Source of the DNA: Myotis daubentonii
Lineage: Eukaryota > Chordata > Mammalia > Chiroptera > Vespertilionidae
Assembly: GCF_963259705.1 (NCBI RefSeq)
Contig: NC_081842.1
Span: 185,508,349-185,572,348 of the forward strand
Direction: 5' to 3'
Length of the DNA stretch: 64,000 bases
Positions 27,641-39,919 of this stretch are shown piece after piece (within the stretch, counting starts at the first letter, position 1; the number at the start of each line of letters is the position of its first letter). A program made the position numbers and the translations under genes. The notes under the pieces were generated by a model. That model did not search any database and had not been told where the DNA came from. It worked only from the letters and a program-made list of their open reading frames with translations.

Positions 27641-29059
27641 GATGAGTCATTCAGGTGTTTGTGGGCCAGCCTGGGACTCCAGCCCTCATTGGGACACACT
27701 TTTTAATTTTATCACAAGCAAACATTTGGAACACTGCCAGTGAGTTCCTGTGGAGGCACTGTCCTCGGTCATCCTGGTGGGTCTGGATCGTCCTTGACCT
27801 CTCCACAGTCATGAAGTAGCCCTAGCACATCCCTACAGGTTCCATTGCTTCTCATCCTCAGAGCGTTTTCCATTTTCCAAAGTGACGTCACAAGGCAGCT
27901 CTCAGTGATTCTCGCCAAGGTGGCAAGGCAGGCATTGCCAACCCTCACAGACGGGGCAGCAGGACCAGGGCTGGGGCTGCCCCTTCCCGTACAATACTAA
28001 CAGGTGCCTTCACCTGTGCACTGCCAGGGCTTGGCCTGGGTAAGGAGGGAGGAAGAGCATGGTCTGGGGAAAACCATTTCCTGAATCATCTGGCAACGCC
28101 TGCTCCTTGTCTGACCCGCCATGGTACAGAAAAGGGGGAGGACTTGGAAAACATGATAAAGGCATCATCTTGGGTGTTATTAGGAAGATAAGATGAGAGG
28201 AAAAGCCATCTTCTCTGCCCTGAAAGGGTATTCCTTCAGGAAAACACTGGCATTAGAAGATCATTCATTCCACCCCTTCCTCAACACTTCCAGTGTGTCA
28301 GGCCTTGTGCTAGGGGTGAGAGCATCTCTGTTTCAAGGGCCCCACAGGCCGCTGAGGGAAGTAAGCAAACAAGTGAAGAGTGAGACACAGAGGGTTGTTC
28401 CTGATGGGGATACTGAGGGGGATACACGTTTCATCCTCCCTGTGCTTCCTTCCATGTGGAGGGAGCCCCTATAGGAGCAGTGCAGGCCAGGGGAACGGGC
28501 GTGCCGACTCTGAAAAGGCCTCAGCAAAGGAGACAGGCACATGAGCCTCAGCTGCTGCCGGCTTCCTCCCTCTGGGAGTCAGATGCCAGCTGGAAGCACA
28601 CTTTCTGCTCCAGGCTCTCAGGTCCTATGGGAGCAGGTTGTGCTCTGATATAGGGAGGCCTGTGGGGACCAGACCACCTGTGATGGGGCATGTCAGTCTG
28701 TCCAAGTGTGGGGTTCTGTGTTAGGAAGCCTACTGTGTCCATGGAATTCATCTGAGACTTAAACAGTATTAAGATGACCTTAGGATTCCATATCTTTTAC
28801 TCTTTTGCCTCATTTCTCAATGGGTTTAGAACTTGGAGGCATCATTTGTTGGGCACTTCAAATTACAAGAAGGACTTCTATCATTGACTGGGTGTTTTCA
28901 TGAGCTCAGCATTCTATTCACAAAACTGCCAATTTCTACAAAAACAGATCATGGTAAGTGGAAATAAAGAGGACAGGTGACATTGGAAATAAAGCACCAT
29001 CCTTGAAAACTGCTTACAGAAACTTGATGCTGTAAGTGGCCTCAAATGTTCAAGGCAGG

Positions 29060-29277
29060 CCCGGCCGGTATATCTCAGTGGCTGAGCACCAACCTATGAA
29101 CCAGGAGGTCATGGTTCAATTCCTGGTCAGGGCACATGCCCGATTGTGGGCTCGATCCCCAGTGTGAGGCTTGCAGGAGACGTCCAATCAATGATTCCCT
29201 CTCATCACTGATGTTTCTATCTCTCACTCCCTTTTCCTTCCCCTCTGAAATCAATAAAAAATATATTTTTTAAAAAA
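29060..29277 (+). mobile_element. Ves-type SINE with 12-bp target-site duplication
   Basis: Head ccggccggtatatctcagtg, B-box-like ggttcaattcc, CT-rich end and an A-rich tail with aataaaaaatat. Perfect 12-bp duplication GTTCAAGGCAGG at 29048-29059 and 29278-29289. Confidence 0.93.
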
Positions 29278-29629
29278 GTTCAAGGCAGGATCCAAACAGC
29301 AGGCCACTCACCTTACACACTTCCAAGGACAGGAAGCTTGCTACTTCATGAGGCACCCCACACCATCACTGGTTAGTAGATAATTATTTCTTCTACTGAG
29401 TTAAAAGCTGTCTTCCCAGAGTTTCTACCCTTCTTCTATTTCTAATCTAGCTCCACACACTAGGAGTATCCTTCCTGTCTTCATCACCCCTTATCTTGTG
29501 AGTCTCACTGGTAGGTACTGGTTAGACTATCAGGCAACAGTATTTTTAGACAGGTCACTTCAAGGAAGTTCTCATTCATCTTACCTTAACTGAAACTGAG
29601 CACCTATTCTGGAATGGAAAGGCAACAGA

Positions 29630-29865
29630 ATAACCTCATTAAGAGCAAGAACTTTGAGGTTGAAGAGATGTGAGTTTAAATCCAGATCACTTACTGGCTA
29701 TGTGTCCTTGGGGTAAGTCACTTAACCTTTCTGAGCTGCATTACTTGAATAATGTAGTTTAGAAGCTTTCTAATAGAGATGTTTGAGGATTAAACAAGCT
29801 AATGCATATAAGATTCCTGGGCACAATGCCTGGCACACAGTAAGTGCTCAATAAATAATGGCGTT
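29630..29865 (+). repeat. MIR SINE, near full length
   Basis: Consensus order is well kept: aagagcaagaactttgaggt, gtgagtttaaatccagatc, ttggggtaagtcacttaacc, aggattaaacaagctaatgc, aatgcctggcacacagtaag and tgctcaataaataatgg. Confidence 0.8.
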
Positions 29866-30349
29866 GGTATGATTGCTATGCAATCAGGCCTTATGCTAGA
29901 CATTGCAGGTGCAGAGATGAATTCAATAGTTCCTGACATGTAGGACTATTAGTCTGGCACAGGACACACACACACAAATAGATAATTCCAGAATATCAGG
30001 CTGCAGATTTCCCCAATCTGTTGTAACAACCTCCCTAGAGCATACAGATCCCCGGGGGACATTCACTTCAAAGAGACCAGGAGAAGAACAGCAGCAGAGA
30101 ACAGACTCTGGTGCTGCCAGGGCCTTCTAGGAGGAACCCTTTCAAGGACCTCCAATCCTACTCCAAGAGCTGGGAGAGAAGAAAGAAGCCAGCTGGCTCC
30201 TGGAAACTACAGCTTTGACTGCGAGGACTGCAGGCAGGACAGGTGTCAGCATGAGGACTGGGACCACATACTTCCCCCTCCCGCCTCCTGATAAATGATA
30301 TTCTGTTATCTGGGGCAAAACCTGATGCTAACATTTCCAAGGGAGCTCT

Positions 30350-30830
30350 GAATGTGCCACTTCTCCCTGCTCAAACACTTTCAAGGGTTCTCTGGCACCT
30401 TGTATGGAAGTTCCAATCCTTTACCTGAGCATTCAAGTCCGACCTCTCCTCCTACTAATCTCTCCATGCACCTTCCACCTCAACTCAAACTAAAAAAGGT
30501 GAATGTGCACTGAAATTTTCTACTTCTATGTCTTTGTTCTTGCTGTTTGTTCATCATCATGGCAAAAGGGGAGTCCTGCCCATCCTCCCAGGCTTAGCCT
30601 GAATTCTGCCTCCTCCATGAAGCCCAGGCACAAATGACTGCTCTCTCCTTGGGCTCCAAAGATGGTACACATTTCAATGGCAGCAGCTATCACACCCGGC
30701 CTCCCATCAGCCATCTGTGTCAACACTGAATCTGCCCTAATAGTCTGAGCATTCTGATGGCAGTTTGGGCAGACCTCCTGTGGCATCTAGTTGCGAAGAC
30801 TTACATAGGCAGGTGCTGAATAAATGCTCT
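30350..30830 (+). repeat. L2-type LINE fragment
   Basis: Text in L2 order: ctcaaacactttcaagggt, attcaagtccgacctctcc, gcttagcctgaattctgcct and tccatgaagcccaggcac, ending near caggtgctgaataaatgc. Borders approximate. Confidence 0.55.
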
Positions 30831-31026
30831 CCGAATTGAAATGGAAAGTTGAAATATAGTGTATGCAAGGACATTTAGTCCCTGGGAGAAGAAGCAAAAG
30901 GGAATCATGGAGTTGACGAGTATCCAAGAATATCACGAGAGGCTCTGGCACACAGTAGGCCAAATAAATATGTGTTCTAAAACAAAGATGTGGTGATGGA
31001 TTCGTGTGCTTTACAACTTCTTTTTA

Positions 31027-31259
31027 TTTTTTATTTATTTATTTTTTTAATATATTTTATTGATTTTTTACAGAGAGGAAGGGAGAGAGAGAGAGAGTTA
31101 GAAACATCGATGAGAGAGAAACATCGATCAGCTGCCTCCTGCACATCTCCCACTGGGGAAGTGCCCGCAACCCAGGTACATGCCCTTGACCGGAATCGAA
31201 CCTGGGACCTTTCAGTCCGCAGGCCGACGCTCTATCCACTGAGCCAAACCGGTTTCGGC
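31027..31259 (-). mobile_element. Ves-type SINE, inverted, with 15-bp target-site duplication
   Basis: Reverse-strand young Ves copy: poly-T/A-rich tail at the left, agagagaaacatcgatcagc mid-section, and head at the right (reverse of gccgaaaccggtttggctc). Perfect 15-bp duplication TACAACTTCTTTTTA at 31012-31026 and 31260-31274. Inverted relative to the Ves copy at 29060-29277 in the same intron. Confidence 0.94.
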
Positions 31260-31639
31260 TACAACTTCTTTTTAAAAGTCCATCAGGTTATGGAAGAGGC
31301 TTACTAAGTACAAGAATTTCGCTGTCTGCCTGGTGGCCCTAGAAGGGAGAGATATGCTAATGGTTTAATGGCCTGGCTAGTGGAAAACCTGCTCTCAAAC
31401 TCAGGGCTTCAGACACTCAGTCACTCTCCTCATTAAACTGCAACTCCTGACTCTTGCTTTATGAAAACCTGATAAGGTCACTGTGGCCACCTGGAAGCTC
31501 CATAATAACACTTTCTACTATACAAAGCCTTTTATGTATGCTGCCCAAGACTCAACAGGAGTCAGACTCTAAAACAGGTAGATGGAAAAAGTCTCCTCCT
31601 CTTCTCATGGAATTTTCACTTTAGAAGTCAACTGTATTC

Positions 31640-31800
31640 ATCTTCATTCTGGGGAACATTACTAGAACACACACTGTATGCCATGGGGAGATATTATTAG
31701 TTCTATTTTCCAGATGACAAACTCTAGTTCAATGAGGTCAAGTACTTATCCAAGGTCACAAAGCTGAACTAAGACAAAGCCAGATATGACTTCAAGTTTG
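31640..31800 (-). repeat. MIR fragment
   Basis: Reverse-strand MIR: cactgtatgccatgggg, ttctattttccagatgac, gtcaagtacttatccaagg, tcacaaagctgaac. Confidence 0.55.
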
Positions 31801-32185
31801 GGGATCTTTCCCTTATGGTAGGCTGATGTGGACAGACAGTGAAAAAAAAGCCGTGTACTTGGCACATACTGCTCTCGCCCTGAAATGTTACCAAGCTGGA
31901 AAGATCGCGCTATAATATTTTAGTTAAACTGTTAGAGCTGGAAGGAACCATTCTGCAGGTGGGGAAATAAGTCCAGAGAAGTAAAGTAAGTTCCCCAGGT
32001 CATCCTGGTAGTGTTTGACAGAGCTGGGTCTTGTCTCTCCATCTCAATATAGAGCTCTTCTGACTGAATAATGAGGGGGAAGGGAAGAGGGGAAAGCTCA
32101 ATGACCTTTGATAGGCCACTGATTTGCCCTGGGGCTTTGTGATAAGGATGGAGAAGAGATTATTTCCCAGGGCCACTGAGATTTT

Positions 32186-32400
32186 AGGCCAGCATTGCCC
32201 AATAGAATGTTTGGGGACCATGAAAATGGTCTAGATCTGTGCAGCTGAATTTGGTAGCCACTAGCTACATGTGGCTACTGAGTACTTGAAACATACTTAG
32301 TGTGACTGAGGAATTGAACTTTTCATTTTATTTAATCTTACTTAATTTAAATTCAAATTATAACCATATATGACTAGTGGCCACTCTCCTGGAAAGAACA
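32186..32400. mobile_element. MER5A-like non-autonomous hAT (Charlie) element
   Basis: Contains the hallmark ggtagccactagctacatg then tggctactgagtacttgaaa, a cattttatttaatcttactt middle and the inverted actagtggccactctcctgg end. A short-TIR fossil without coding capacity. Confidence 0.75.
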
Positions 32401-34938
32401 GCTCAAGGCCCAGGAGCAACATGAAGTTACAGCATCTCAGACTGGAAGGGACCTTAAGGATCATTTAGTCAGACTCCAGTCTGGTATAGGAATCCTGTCT
32501 TCATCATCCTTAGTGACTCCATTTGAATGCCTTTGACAATCAGGGACTCACTATCACCTAAGGCTAATGTTCTACCCTCATAACTCCCTAAGTTCTCTTC
32601 ACAGATTCTTGAAATATAGGATTGAGCTTTAGAGTCACTTCAGACTCCCTCCCGCCTCCCCACACTTCAGGGTAATGGAAAAGCAATCATTGTGGGGTGA
32701 ATGTGTCAGATTTTTTAAAATCATGAAGCTGAGAATGAGATACAAGACAGCAGGCCAGAGTGGCCAAGATAGGACCACTATTTCCTGTGATTTAGAGTCC
32801 ACAGTTCTCCTAACAAGGCCAAGGTCTGGGTTTCTTTTTTAAGCAGCTCGAAACACATTGTTGACTGATTTTACACTTGAAGGCTGATAAAGCCCACGCC
32901 CCATTCCACGCACGTCTAAAAACCTACGTGTCCTCCCAACCTGGACCTGTCTAATTTTCTTTTGTAATCCAGACACAGGACACTGTGGATGGCCTCTAAG
33001 ATGCTGGATCATACCAACCTCACTGGGCAGGGACAGTAGGGAAACCACCTCCCAAACTCCTATCCCTGAATCTGAAATTATTCACTCAAAGGAAGTGAAC
33101 AGGGCCCTGGGTAGCACAGCAGCCAAAAAGAATCTCTCATGGAGACAGCAGCTTGGTATGACTGGGTAAATGGGGCTCCGGTTTCCACTGGCCTTGCCCG
33201 TGTGCCCTCTCCTTGCTCCTTGGGGATTCAGTGATCCAGCCGCCCTTGCTGACCTTGGCAGGGGAAGCGCTCCTGCACTGGCTCTGCCTATAGCTATATA
33301 ATGGGGGAGGAGAAAAAGGCCTTTTTATTATTAACAAGACTGAGGAAGGCAGTCTATTATTCCTGGGTGGGGTGATATCCGTCAGCAAAAAGTGATCTGC
33401 TAACTCTCCGGAAGCATTAAGAGCAGTGATAGGAGAAAGAATTGCTTATGCCAAGTGCAAAGAAAAGATGCCTCAGCGGAATGAAGGCCTTTAGCAAGGC
33501 GGGTGGATGCTGGGGGAGGGAGGGAGGCCCGGATCCCTGATGACCCCTGGCAAGAGCAAGAAGCGGGAGGGGCCAACTGGAACCTGCAAAACTCAAGTGT
33601 GGGAAGATTCCCCTGGAGGCACCGTTAGTGCTATTGGAAGAATAAAGTGAAAATGGAGAAACGGCTAAGCCGGCATAAGCCGCATCACAGCCCAGGGAGG
33701 CTGGAATGAAGAGCGCGCTCTCCCTCTCCTTCCAGGAGAAGGGAGATGGTTCCTTTTGAAAAGCCTTCCCCTTCTCTAGTCCTGCTCCCCCCTTGAACTG
33801 GGCTCCTGCCTCACAATAAAGCGTCTTCTTACTCTCTCACCCCATTTCCCGACTGAGTGCCAACCCTCCTGGGTTCACTGAGTGGCAGAAACAGCCCTTT
33901 TCTCACCTCATCCCTGAAATCACTCACACCTCCAGTTTGGACAAGAGCTGTGCTCTGTGACTGTTTTACTTAGAGTCATAATTTTATAATTTGAGTGATC
34001 GCTTAATGCAATTATTAGTAAAAGACAAGACATAAAACCATTTGCAAACATGCAACTCAATGAAAAAAGGAAGGAAATATATAAAGATGGTAACCACGTT
34101 GAGTTGGGAATGGCTGATACTGCCTTCATTATAAGATAATACATTTTCCAAATAATTCTTCAATAAGCGTGTCTTGCTTTTAAAGTGAGTAAAAAAGCTC
34201 CCAGGAGAGCTTATGAAAAACCAATGCCTCATGCTGACAAAAACCTACCACAACAGCCTGCAAGCTGCTGGTTTCATTCAACAAGCAGCCCCAGTGAACC
34301 TTCTTAGAACTTTACTTTGACCAGCTCCCTCTCTTGCTCAGCAACCTACTTCCTTGTACAGTTCCCTTGCTTGCTTCGCTCCCTACTTCCCACAGCCCCT
34401 CCAAGCCAAATGGGAACCCTGTAGCCGCATGACCACCCGGTCTCACTACATAGAGTTGGTCCTTGGCATGTCTGTGTTCCCTATAAGACAAGAGCTTCCA
34501 GAGGCAGCAGCGAACACTTCCCTAATCCTGCTCCTCAAACATGGGTTAAAGTCTAAACAGAGGTCCTATTACTGTGAACGTTTTGGCGGGAAGAATTCCA
34601 AACCCTCAAATCCAATTTGCAATCACTTTTTGCTGAAGGGTCTCAGTGTAACTTGAATGTGTACCCAAACTTTGGATAAACATATCCCTCTTTTGAAGTA
34701 CCACAGAGCCATCTGATTTTCTTTGTTCCTAATTAACCTGAGACCTGGGGCACTGCCCTTGGATTTGATAGCGTGCTTAACGAGAGGCAGGATTTACATT
34801 GCAAATTCAGAGGCTGCTCTTTTGGAGCCCATGGAGAGGTCCAGGACTGGGACAGGCATCGGTGTGGGGTCCAGGAGTACTGGACATCATTTTCTAGACT
34901 CCAGAGCCACTTCACCCAATGCTTTCCAGAATCTAAAG

Positions 34939-35161
34939 CAGCAGTTCTCAACCTATGGGTCGCGACCCCTTTGGGGGTCGAACGACCCTTTCACAGGGGT
35001 CACCTAAGACCATTGGAAAACACATATATAATTACATATTGTTTTTGTGATTAATCACTATGCTTTAATTATGTTCAATTTGTAACAATGAAATTGGGGG
35101 TCACCACAACATGAGGAACTGTATTAAAGGGTTGTGGCATTAGGAAGGTTGAGAACCACTG
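34939..35161 (-). mobile_element. SPIN-type non-autonomous hAT transposon with 8-bp duplication
   Basis: A 223-bp element with hAT terminal repeats (cagcagttctcaacc at left, gttgagaaccactg at right) and sub-terminal gggtcgcgacccc blocks. The interior matches the copy at 49158-49382 in the opposite orientation. The 8-bp target duplication is ATCTAAAG (34931-34938) against GTCTAAAG (35162-35169), one mismatch. No coding capacity; moved by a hAT transposase supplied in trans. Name assigned from memory of the SPIN family. Confidence 0.85.
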
Positions 35162-35704
35162 GTCTAAAGTGATCTATGTTGGAGCCGAGTTGGGGGGCGG
35201 GGTGGAGAACTAAACAAACAGCATCCCCAAAGCCCTAAGTGGGGAAAATCATCTCCACTGGGTTCAGGGTTGAAATGTTGAGAAAAGACTCCGTTTCTTC
35301 AGTGAGGCGCCAGGCTGCCCTGGCGGGTTGGCAATGCAAGCCCATGACTGCCTGGCGTGGAGCGATGGGAGAATCGCTGGGGCACTGCCTGGGAAGCAGG
35401 GGTCTGAGAAGGAATGAGCTGAAGTCAGGTCAGCGCTCAGGTTGATGGCAGAAGCCCTGAATCACGAGTCTGTTTACTCAAGAGCCTGCAAGAGCCACAC
35501 AATCCACTTGTTTGCTTTTTATATCTCCTTCCCATGCCAGGGAGTATAACTCGTGTGTGTGCAAGGCCAAATGCACACCCACACCCTCACAGAAGGCACG
35601 TGCCACTGAACAAACAGGCAGGGCAACATTCCAACATGTATGATCTTCTGCCAATGCCCCCTTTAAAACATTTCTATGTTGTTGTTACTCCAAATCTCAC
35701 TACC

Positions 35705-35890
35705 AATGGTGTGATCCTCAGTAAGTCTCTTAACCTCTTTGGGCCTCAGTTTTCTCATTTGTATAGAGAGCACCTCCCTACAGGGTTATTTTAAGAATTG
35801 GAGCTGATCTGCGTAAAGCACCTAGCCCCAGGATGTTTCAAGGTTTAAATGGGATCGAACATGTGAAGGAGATAGACCAGAGTAAATATT
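35705..35890 (+). repeat. MIR SINE fragment
   Basis: Contains cagtaagtctcttaacctc, tttgggcctcagttttctc, acagggttattttaagaatt and gcgtaaagcacctagcccc in order. Confidence 0.65.
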
Positions 35891-36004
35891 CAGTGTCAGG
35901 GAGCATTACTGTTGTTATTATTTCCTTTCAAGCTCATGGTCACATATGAAGCAGCTCCTCTTCTGACAGAGCGCTTCACAGAGCCTCTGGATGCTAACTC
36001 AGTT

Positions 36005-36090
36005 CCACTGCTGGCCACGTGTGTGGCTTTGGACAAGTCACTCCATCCCTCTGAGCCTGCTCTCCAAGATGAGGGCTGGGAACCTGGCCA
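36005..36090 (+). repeat. MIR fragment
   Basis: Short MIR core: cactgctggccacgtgtgtg, gctttggacaagtcactcc, tgagcctgctctccaagatg. Confidence 0.5.
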
Positions 36091-36973
36091 CTGTCCCCCC
36101 ACTAACGAGGTTGCAATCCAAAGAATAATTGCTCTGCAGTCCCATGTTTGCAAACGTGTACTACATGGTTCCGAGGAGATCTCTGTAATCCATGCTTCCA
36201 AAGAAGATGCTTGTTTTTCCAGGTAGGCAAGTAATCTGCAGTCATCCACGCTGGTCATGGTGGCTGACTTAGGAATCACACTCTTTCTCTGCTTTGATGC
36301 TGTGTCTGTGTCATTGTATTTTTCTTGAGGACAAATGCCTGGCCTTGCCCTCCACACACCCTCAGTATTCACACAGTCACATTACATCCACTTAATAAAC
36401 GGGAAACAAATATTTGGGGAACCATCATTTGTGGGCACCTTCTCCTAGTAGCCCAGTAATGAGTCATTCACTTCCAATCAGCAAAACAGAGCTTGTGTAT
36501 TTAAATTTGAGTTCAGAGGCTTCCAACTGTTGTTTGTCCACAGGTCAAATACTAAGTGATGTTTCGCCTACCTACAGAATGCTTTAAAATGTTTTGAGTT
36601 GGTATCCAATCTCTAGAAATTGGGAGACTTGGCATTGAAAAAAAAAATCTAGATTTCAGTTTCTATTGAACAAACGGAAGATCTGGCAGCAATCTAGGCT
36701 TAGACCATCAGCAGTAGCTAAAGAAAAGCTGCCCTCTCTCCTGTGCCACAGCTCACTACAGCCTCCACTCCCCACTTCCCACTTTCCAGAACTATCTCTG
36801 ACTCTAGCTGTTAGGCATTAATCTTCAAGGCATAAGGGTGGACTCGGTTTGCCCGCATCTAGGTTGTGCATTACATTTAAAGTAGTGTGTTTTGCATGAA
36901 GCACTCCAAATATGCTCCATAAATGTGAGAAGGAGGGACTAACTTGACTAAAGTTTGCAAACATGTACTAGAT

Positions 36974-37183
36974 CAGTGATTCTCAACCTGTGGGTCGCGA
37001 CCCCTTTGGCGGTAATGACCCTTTCACAGGGGTCGCCTAAGACCATCCTGCCTATCAGATATTTACATTACAATTCATAACAGTAGCAACATTACAATTA
37101 TGAAGTAGCAACGAAAATAATTTTATGGTTGGGTCACAACATGAGGAACTATATTTAAAGGGCCAGAAGGTTGAGAACCACTG
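36974..37183 (-). mobile_element. SPIN-type non-autonomous hAT transposon, second subfamily
   Basis: A 210-bp element with ends cagtgattctcaacc and gttgagaaccactg. The interior differs from 34939-35161: it carries cagatatttacattacaatt and agtagcaacgaaaataattt, so it is a separate subfamily. The 8-bp duplication TACTAGAT (36966-36973) pairs with TACTAAAT (37184-37191), one mismatch. Confidence 0.85.
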
Positions 37184-38448
37184 TACTAAATGGTTCCAAG
37201 GAGATATCTGTAATGCATATTTTAAGATAACATTTTTCCCCCCAGATAGACAAGTTTCCTACTCCTGCATGGAGTTAGAGAGATAAATCTCGTGTCACTT
37301 ATCAAAGCAAACTGAAGCAGGAGAAGTAAACAGAGGCCCGAAAGGCAGAAAAGCAATTTTTAAAAATTAATAAATGATGAGACTATTAACAGCACATGAA
37401 AAAGGTTTGCTTTTCCTCTCCCCTTTAATATGATTTTTACCTTAAACAGTGTGTCCCTGTAGGAAAGGGAGGAAAAGTTAATAAAGGAACCTATCACTCA
37501 AACTTAATTTTTAGTATGGCAAATAAACTGCTTTAATGAAAGGGCTGAAATCCCCAGGTTTGCACATTAAACTTTCATTCGTTGTAGAGAATGGAAATTA
37601 TTGATTTAGCCGTGGCATCATGCATTTTGAATCCTACAGTGGCTTGGAAGCCCACGTTACTGCTGGGTGCAAATGTGTTGGCAGCGTTTTGATGCTGGGA
37701 GAGCAGAGGGTGGGTGAGGGGTAGGGGGAGGAATATAGGGAAGGAAAGGAGGGAGACTGGCTCTTCACAGAAAGAAAATAATCAATGTTCCTCGTTGCCA
37801 AGATCCACTTAGACAAAGCACTACTTCTGACGGTATGATGGGCCAGGGGTGCATTCTGAGATCAGAAAAGCTGGGTTCACTCAGTCTTTTGGGAAATGCC
37901 TACAGCTTCAGGGATCACTTAACAACAAACCACACAGAATGGATGGCTGATGATTTGAGCCTAAGCTCTTGGAGAAGCTCTTGGGGAAGTTTGGATTTCA
38001 AGAAAACTGCAGGGAAGAAAAGTATCTTTCTCGCTTCAAGGTCAGGGTGCCCATCAAGGGAAGAGTAAACGTCTGACATTCTAATACTGAATTGGATAGC
38101 ACAGAAAAATCAATCCAAACCACAAATACAGCTCTCAACCTGGTGTGGCCTCATCACAAAGTCAGGTGACAGGAGCATCCCATCTTTACTTAAAGCACAA
38201 AAATAGGTATGTTTTTCTTTTGAAAGAAATTAATTCTCCTACCTCTCAGAGGACTACCCTGTATTTAAGCAACACTCAATTATTTCCTCCTTAGAGAACT
38301 CATAGGGATTGATTCTAAGCCAAGACTGAAGCAACCTGAATCAGGCCTATTTTGGGGTCTTTGTGTACCACAGGCTGTATGAGATCAGGAAAGATAATTT
38401 CTAATCATCTTTAGAAATAAGCTAAACTCAATTAGAAAAGTAAACCTG

Positions 38449-38679
38449 CCCTGGCCGGCTTGGCTCAGTGGATAGAGCATCAGCCTGCAGACTGAAGGGT
38501 CCCAGGTTCGATTCGGGCCAAGGGCACATGCCTGAGTTGTGGGCTGGATCCCCAGTAGGGGGTGTGCGGGAGGCAGCCGATCAATGATTCTTCCTCATCA
38601 TTGACGTTTCTCTCTCTCTCTCCTTCTCCCTCCCTCTCTGAAATCAATAAAGAAATATATTTTTAAAAAAAGAAAGAAA
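38449..38679 (+). mobile_element. Ves-type SINE with 14-bp target-site duplication
   Basis: Young copy: ctggccggcttggctcagtg, ggtcccaggttcgattcggg, ggcagccgatcaatgattc and CT-rich end, then an A-rich tail grading into GAAA repeats. The duplication GAAAAGTAAACCTG (38435-38448) matches 38680-38693 except for one base. Confidence 0.92.
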
Positions 38680-38692
38680 GAAAAGTAAAGCT

Positions 38693-38822
38693 GCTGAAGA
38701 AAGGAAGGAAGGAAGGAAGGGAGTGAGTGAGTGAGGGAGGAAGGAAGGGAGGGAGGGAGGGAGGAAGGAGGGAGGAAGTAAGGAGGGAGGGGGAAGTGGA
38801 GAGAGAGAGGGAGGGATGGAGG
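38693..38822 (+). repeat. Long polypurine (GGAA/GGGA/GTGA) tract
   Basis: About 130 bp of purines with only a few T interruptions, made of ggaa, gtga and ggga motifs, between the Ves insertion and an old L1 end. On the ELAVL4 transcript strand it is a polypyrimidine tract. Confidence 0.9.
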
Positions 38823-38825
38823 ATG

Positions 38826-39173
38826 AAAATGAAAAATGGTACAGCCCCTTTGACAAAGAGTCTGGCCCGTCCTCAAAATGTCAGAGCTTCCATATGACCC
38901 AACAACTCCACCTCTAAGTACACACTCATGAGAAATGAGAGCACATGTCCACACCAAACTTGTAAACAAATGCTCACAGCAGTAGCATCCAGTATTCATA
39001 ATACTCAAAAGGTGGAAACAACCCACATGTCCATCAGCTGATGAATGGTAAATAAAATGCAGTATACCCATGCAATGTCATATCTTTTGGCAATAAAAAC
39101 TATGAATACATGCTATAACATGGATGAACCCTGAAAGCATTATGCTAAGTGAATAAAGCCAGTCACAAAGGAT

Positions 39174-39206
<33 letters not shown>
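38826..39206 (+). mobile_element. Old LINE-1 3' end with A-tail
   Basis: Diverged L1 ORF2 end and 3' UTR: gtacagcccctttgacaaag, cttccatatgacccaacaac, aggtggaaacaacccacatg, tccatcagctgatgaatgg and gcattatgctaagtgaataa, followed by a 28-A run at about 39178-39205. Frame broken repeatedly. Confidence 0.85.
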
Positions 39207-39207
<1 letters not shown>

Positions 39208-39919
39208 AAGGAAGGAAGAAAGGAAAGACAGTCACATAATATATTCCCCAAAAAGAAAGTTTTGTTTTGGTTGCCTCCCAGCTATGGTAAGATGCTCTTA
39301 CACCACTAGTCTCCCCTGTCAGCCTGACTGTGGGAGAAGCAGCTCTGTTGAACTAAGAAGTTCTGGTTGTGTGTTTTCAGACAGAGAGCTGGTGCCATCT
39401 ATAGATTTCCATTCTGGGAGAGGTTTCTCTTTTGTCCTACTTTGTGTCAGGCTTGCTGTTGTGAGGATCAGAGTGCCCAGGAGACACCCCCCCTGGTTTA
39501 ATAGGCTATGAAGAATGGGGCTCATTAATTGGCTGGCAGCTGCCCCCAAACAGGATGCTAGGTGGGGCGGCCGGGAAAGGGAGGCAGAGGAGGTAGGCTC
39601 CATTCAGGAGTCACCACTGGCTGTCAGAGGGGGCCTCAAAGCCAATGGCACCACCTCCTGAAGGACCCCATCAGGTGAAGTCTGAACTGAGAGTGACAGT
39701 CCAGCCGCAGAAGCCTTGGTCTGGAGGAGCAGGCTCTGGGTCACCGTTATTTTTCACCTTAACCCTCGCATAGATATTATTTACTGGTCTGATTATTTTC
39801 AGATGCCTGGAATGTTCCTTTTTTGGTCATTCCTTTGTTCCTGTCGATTTTGTATACCAGTTCACTAGTGTATTTATTTTATAACTGATTTTTCCTTTTC
39901 AAGTCTCAGGAGGGTCCTC

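Noticed and set aside
35896..36372. 158-codon minus-strand open frame
   Set aside because: Overlaps MIR-derived sequence, shows no domain or composition typical of a protein, and lies in an ELAVL4 intron; most likely chance.
38598..39071. Pro/Ser-rich minus-strand open frames up to 157 codons
   Set aside because: They are translations of the purine tract's complement, a Ves SINE tail and old L1 antisense, not a gene.
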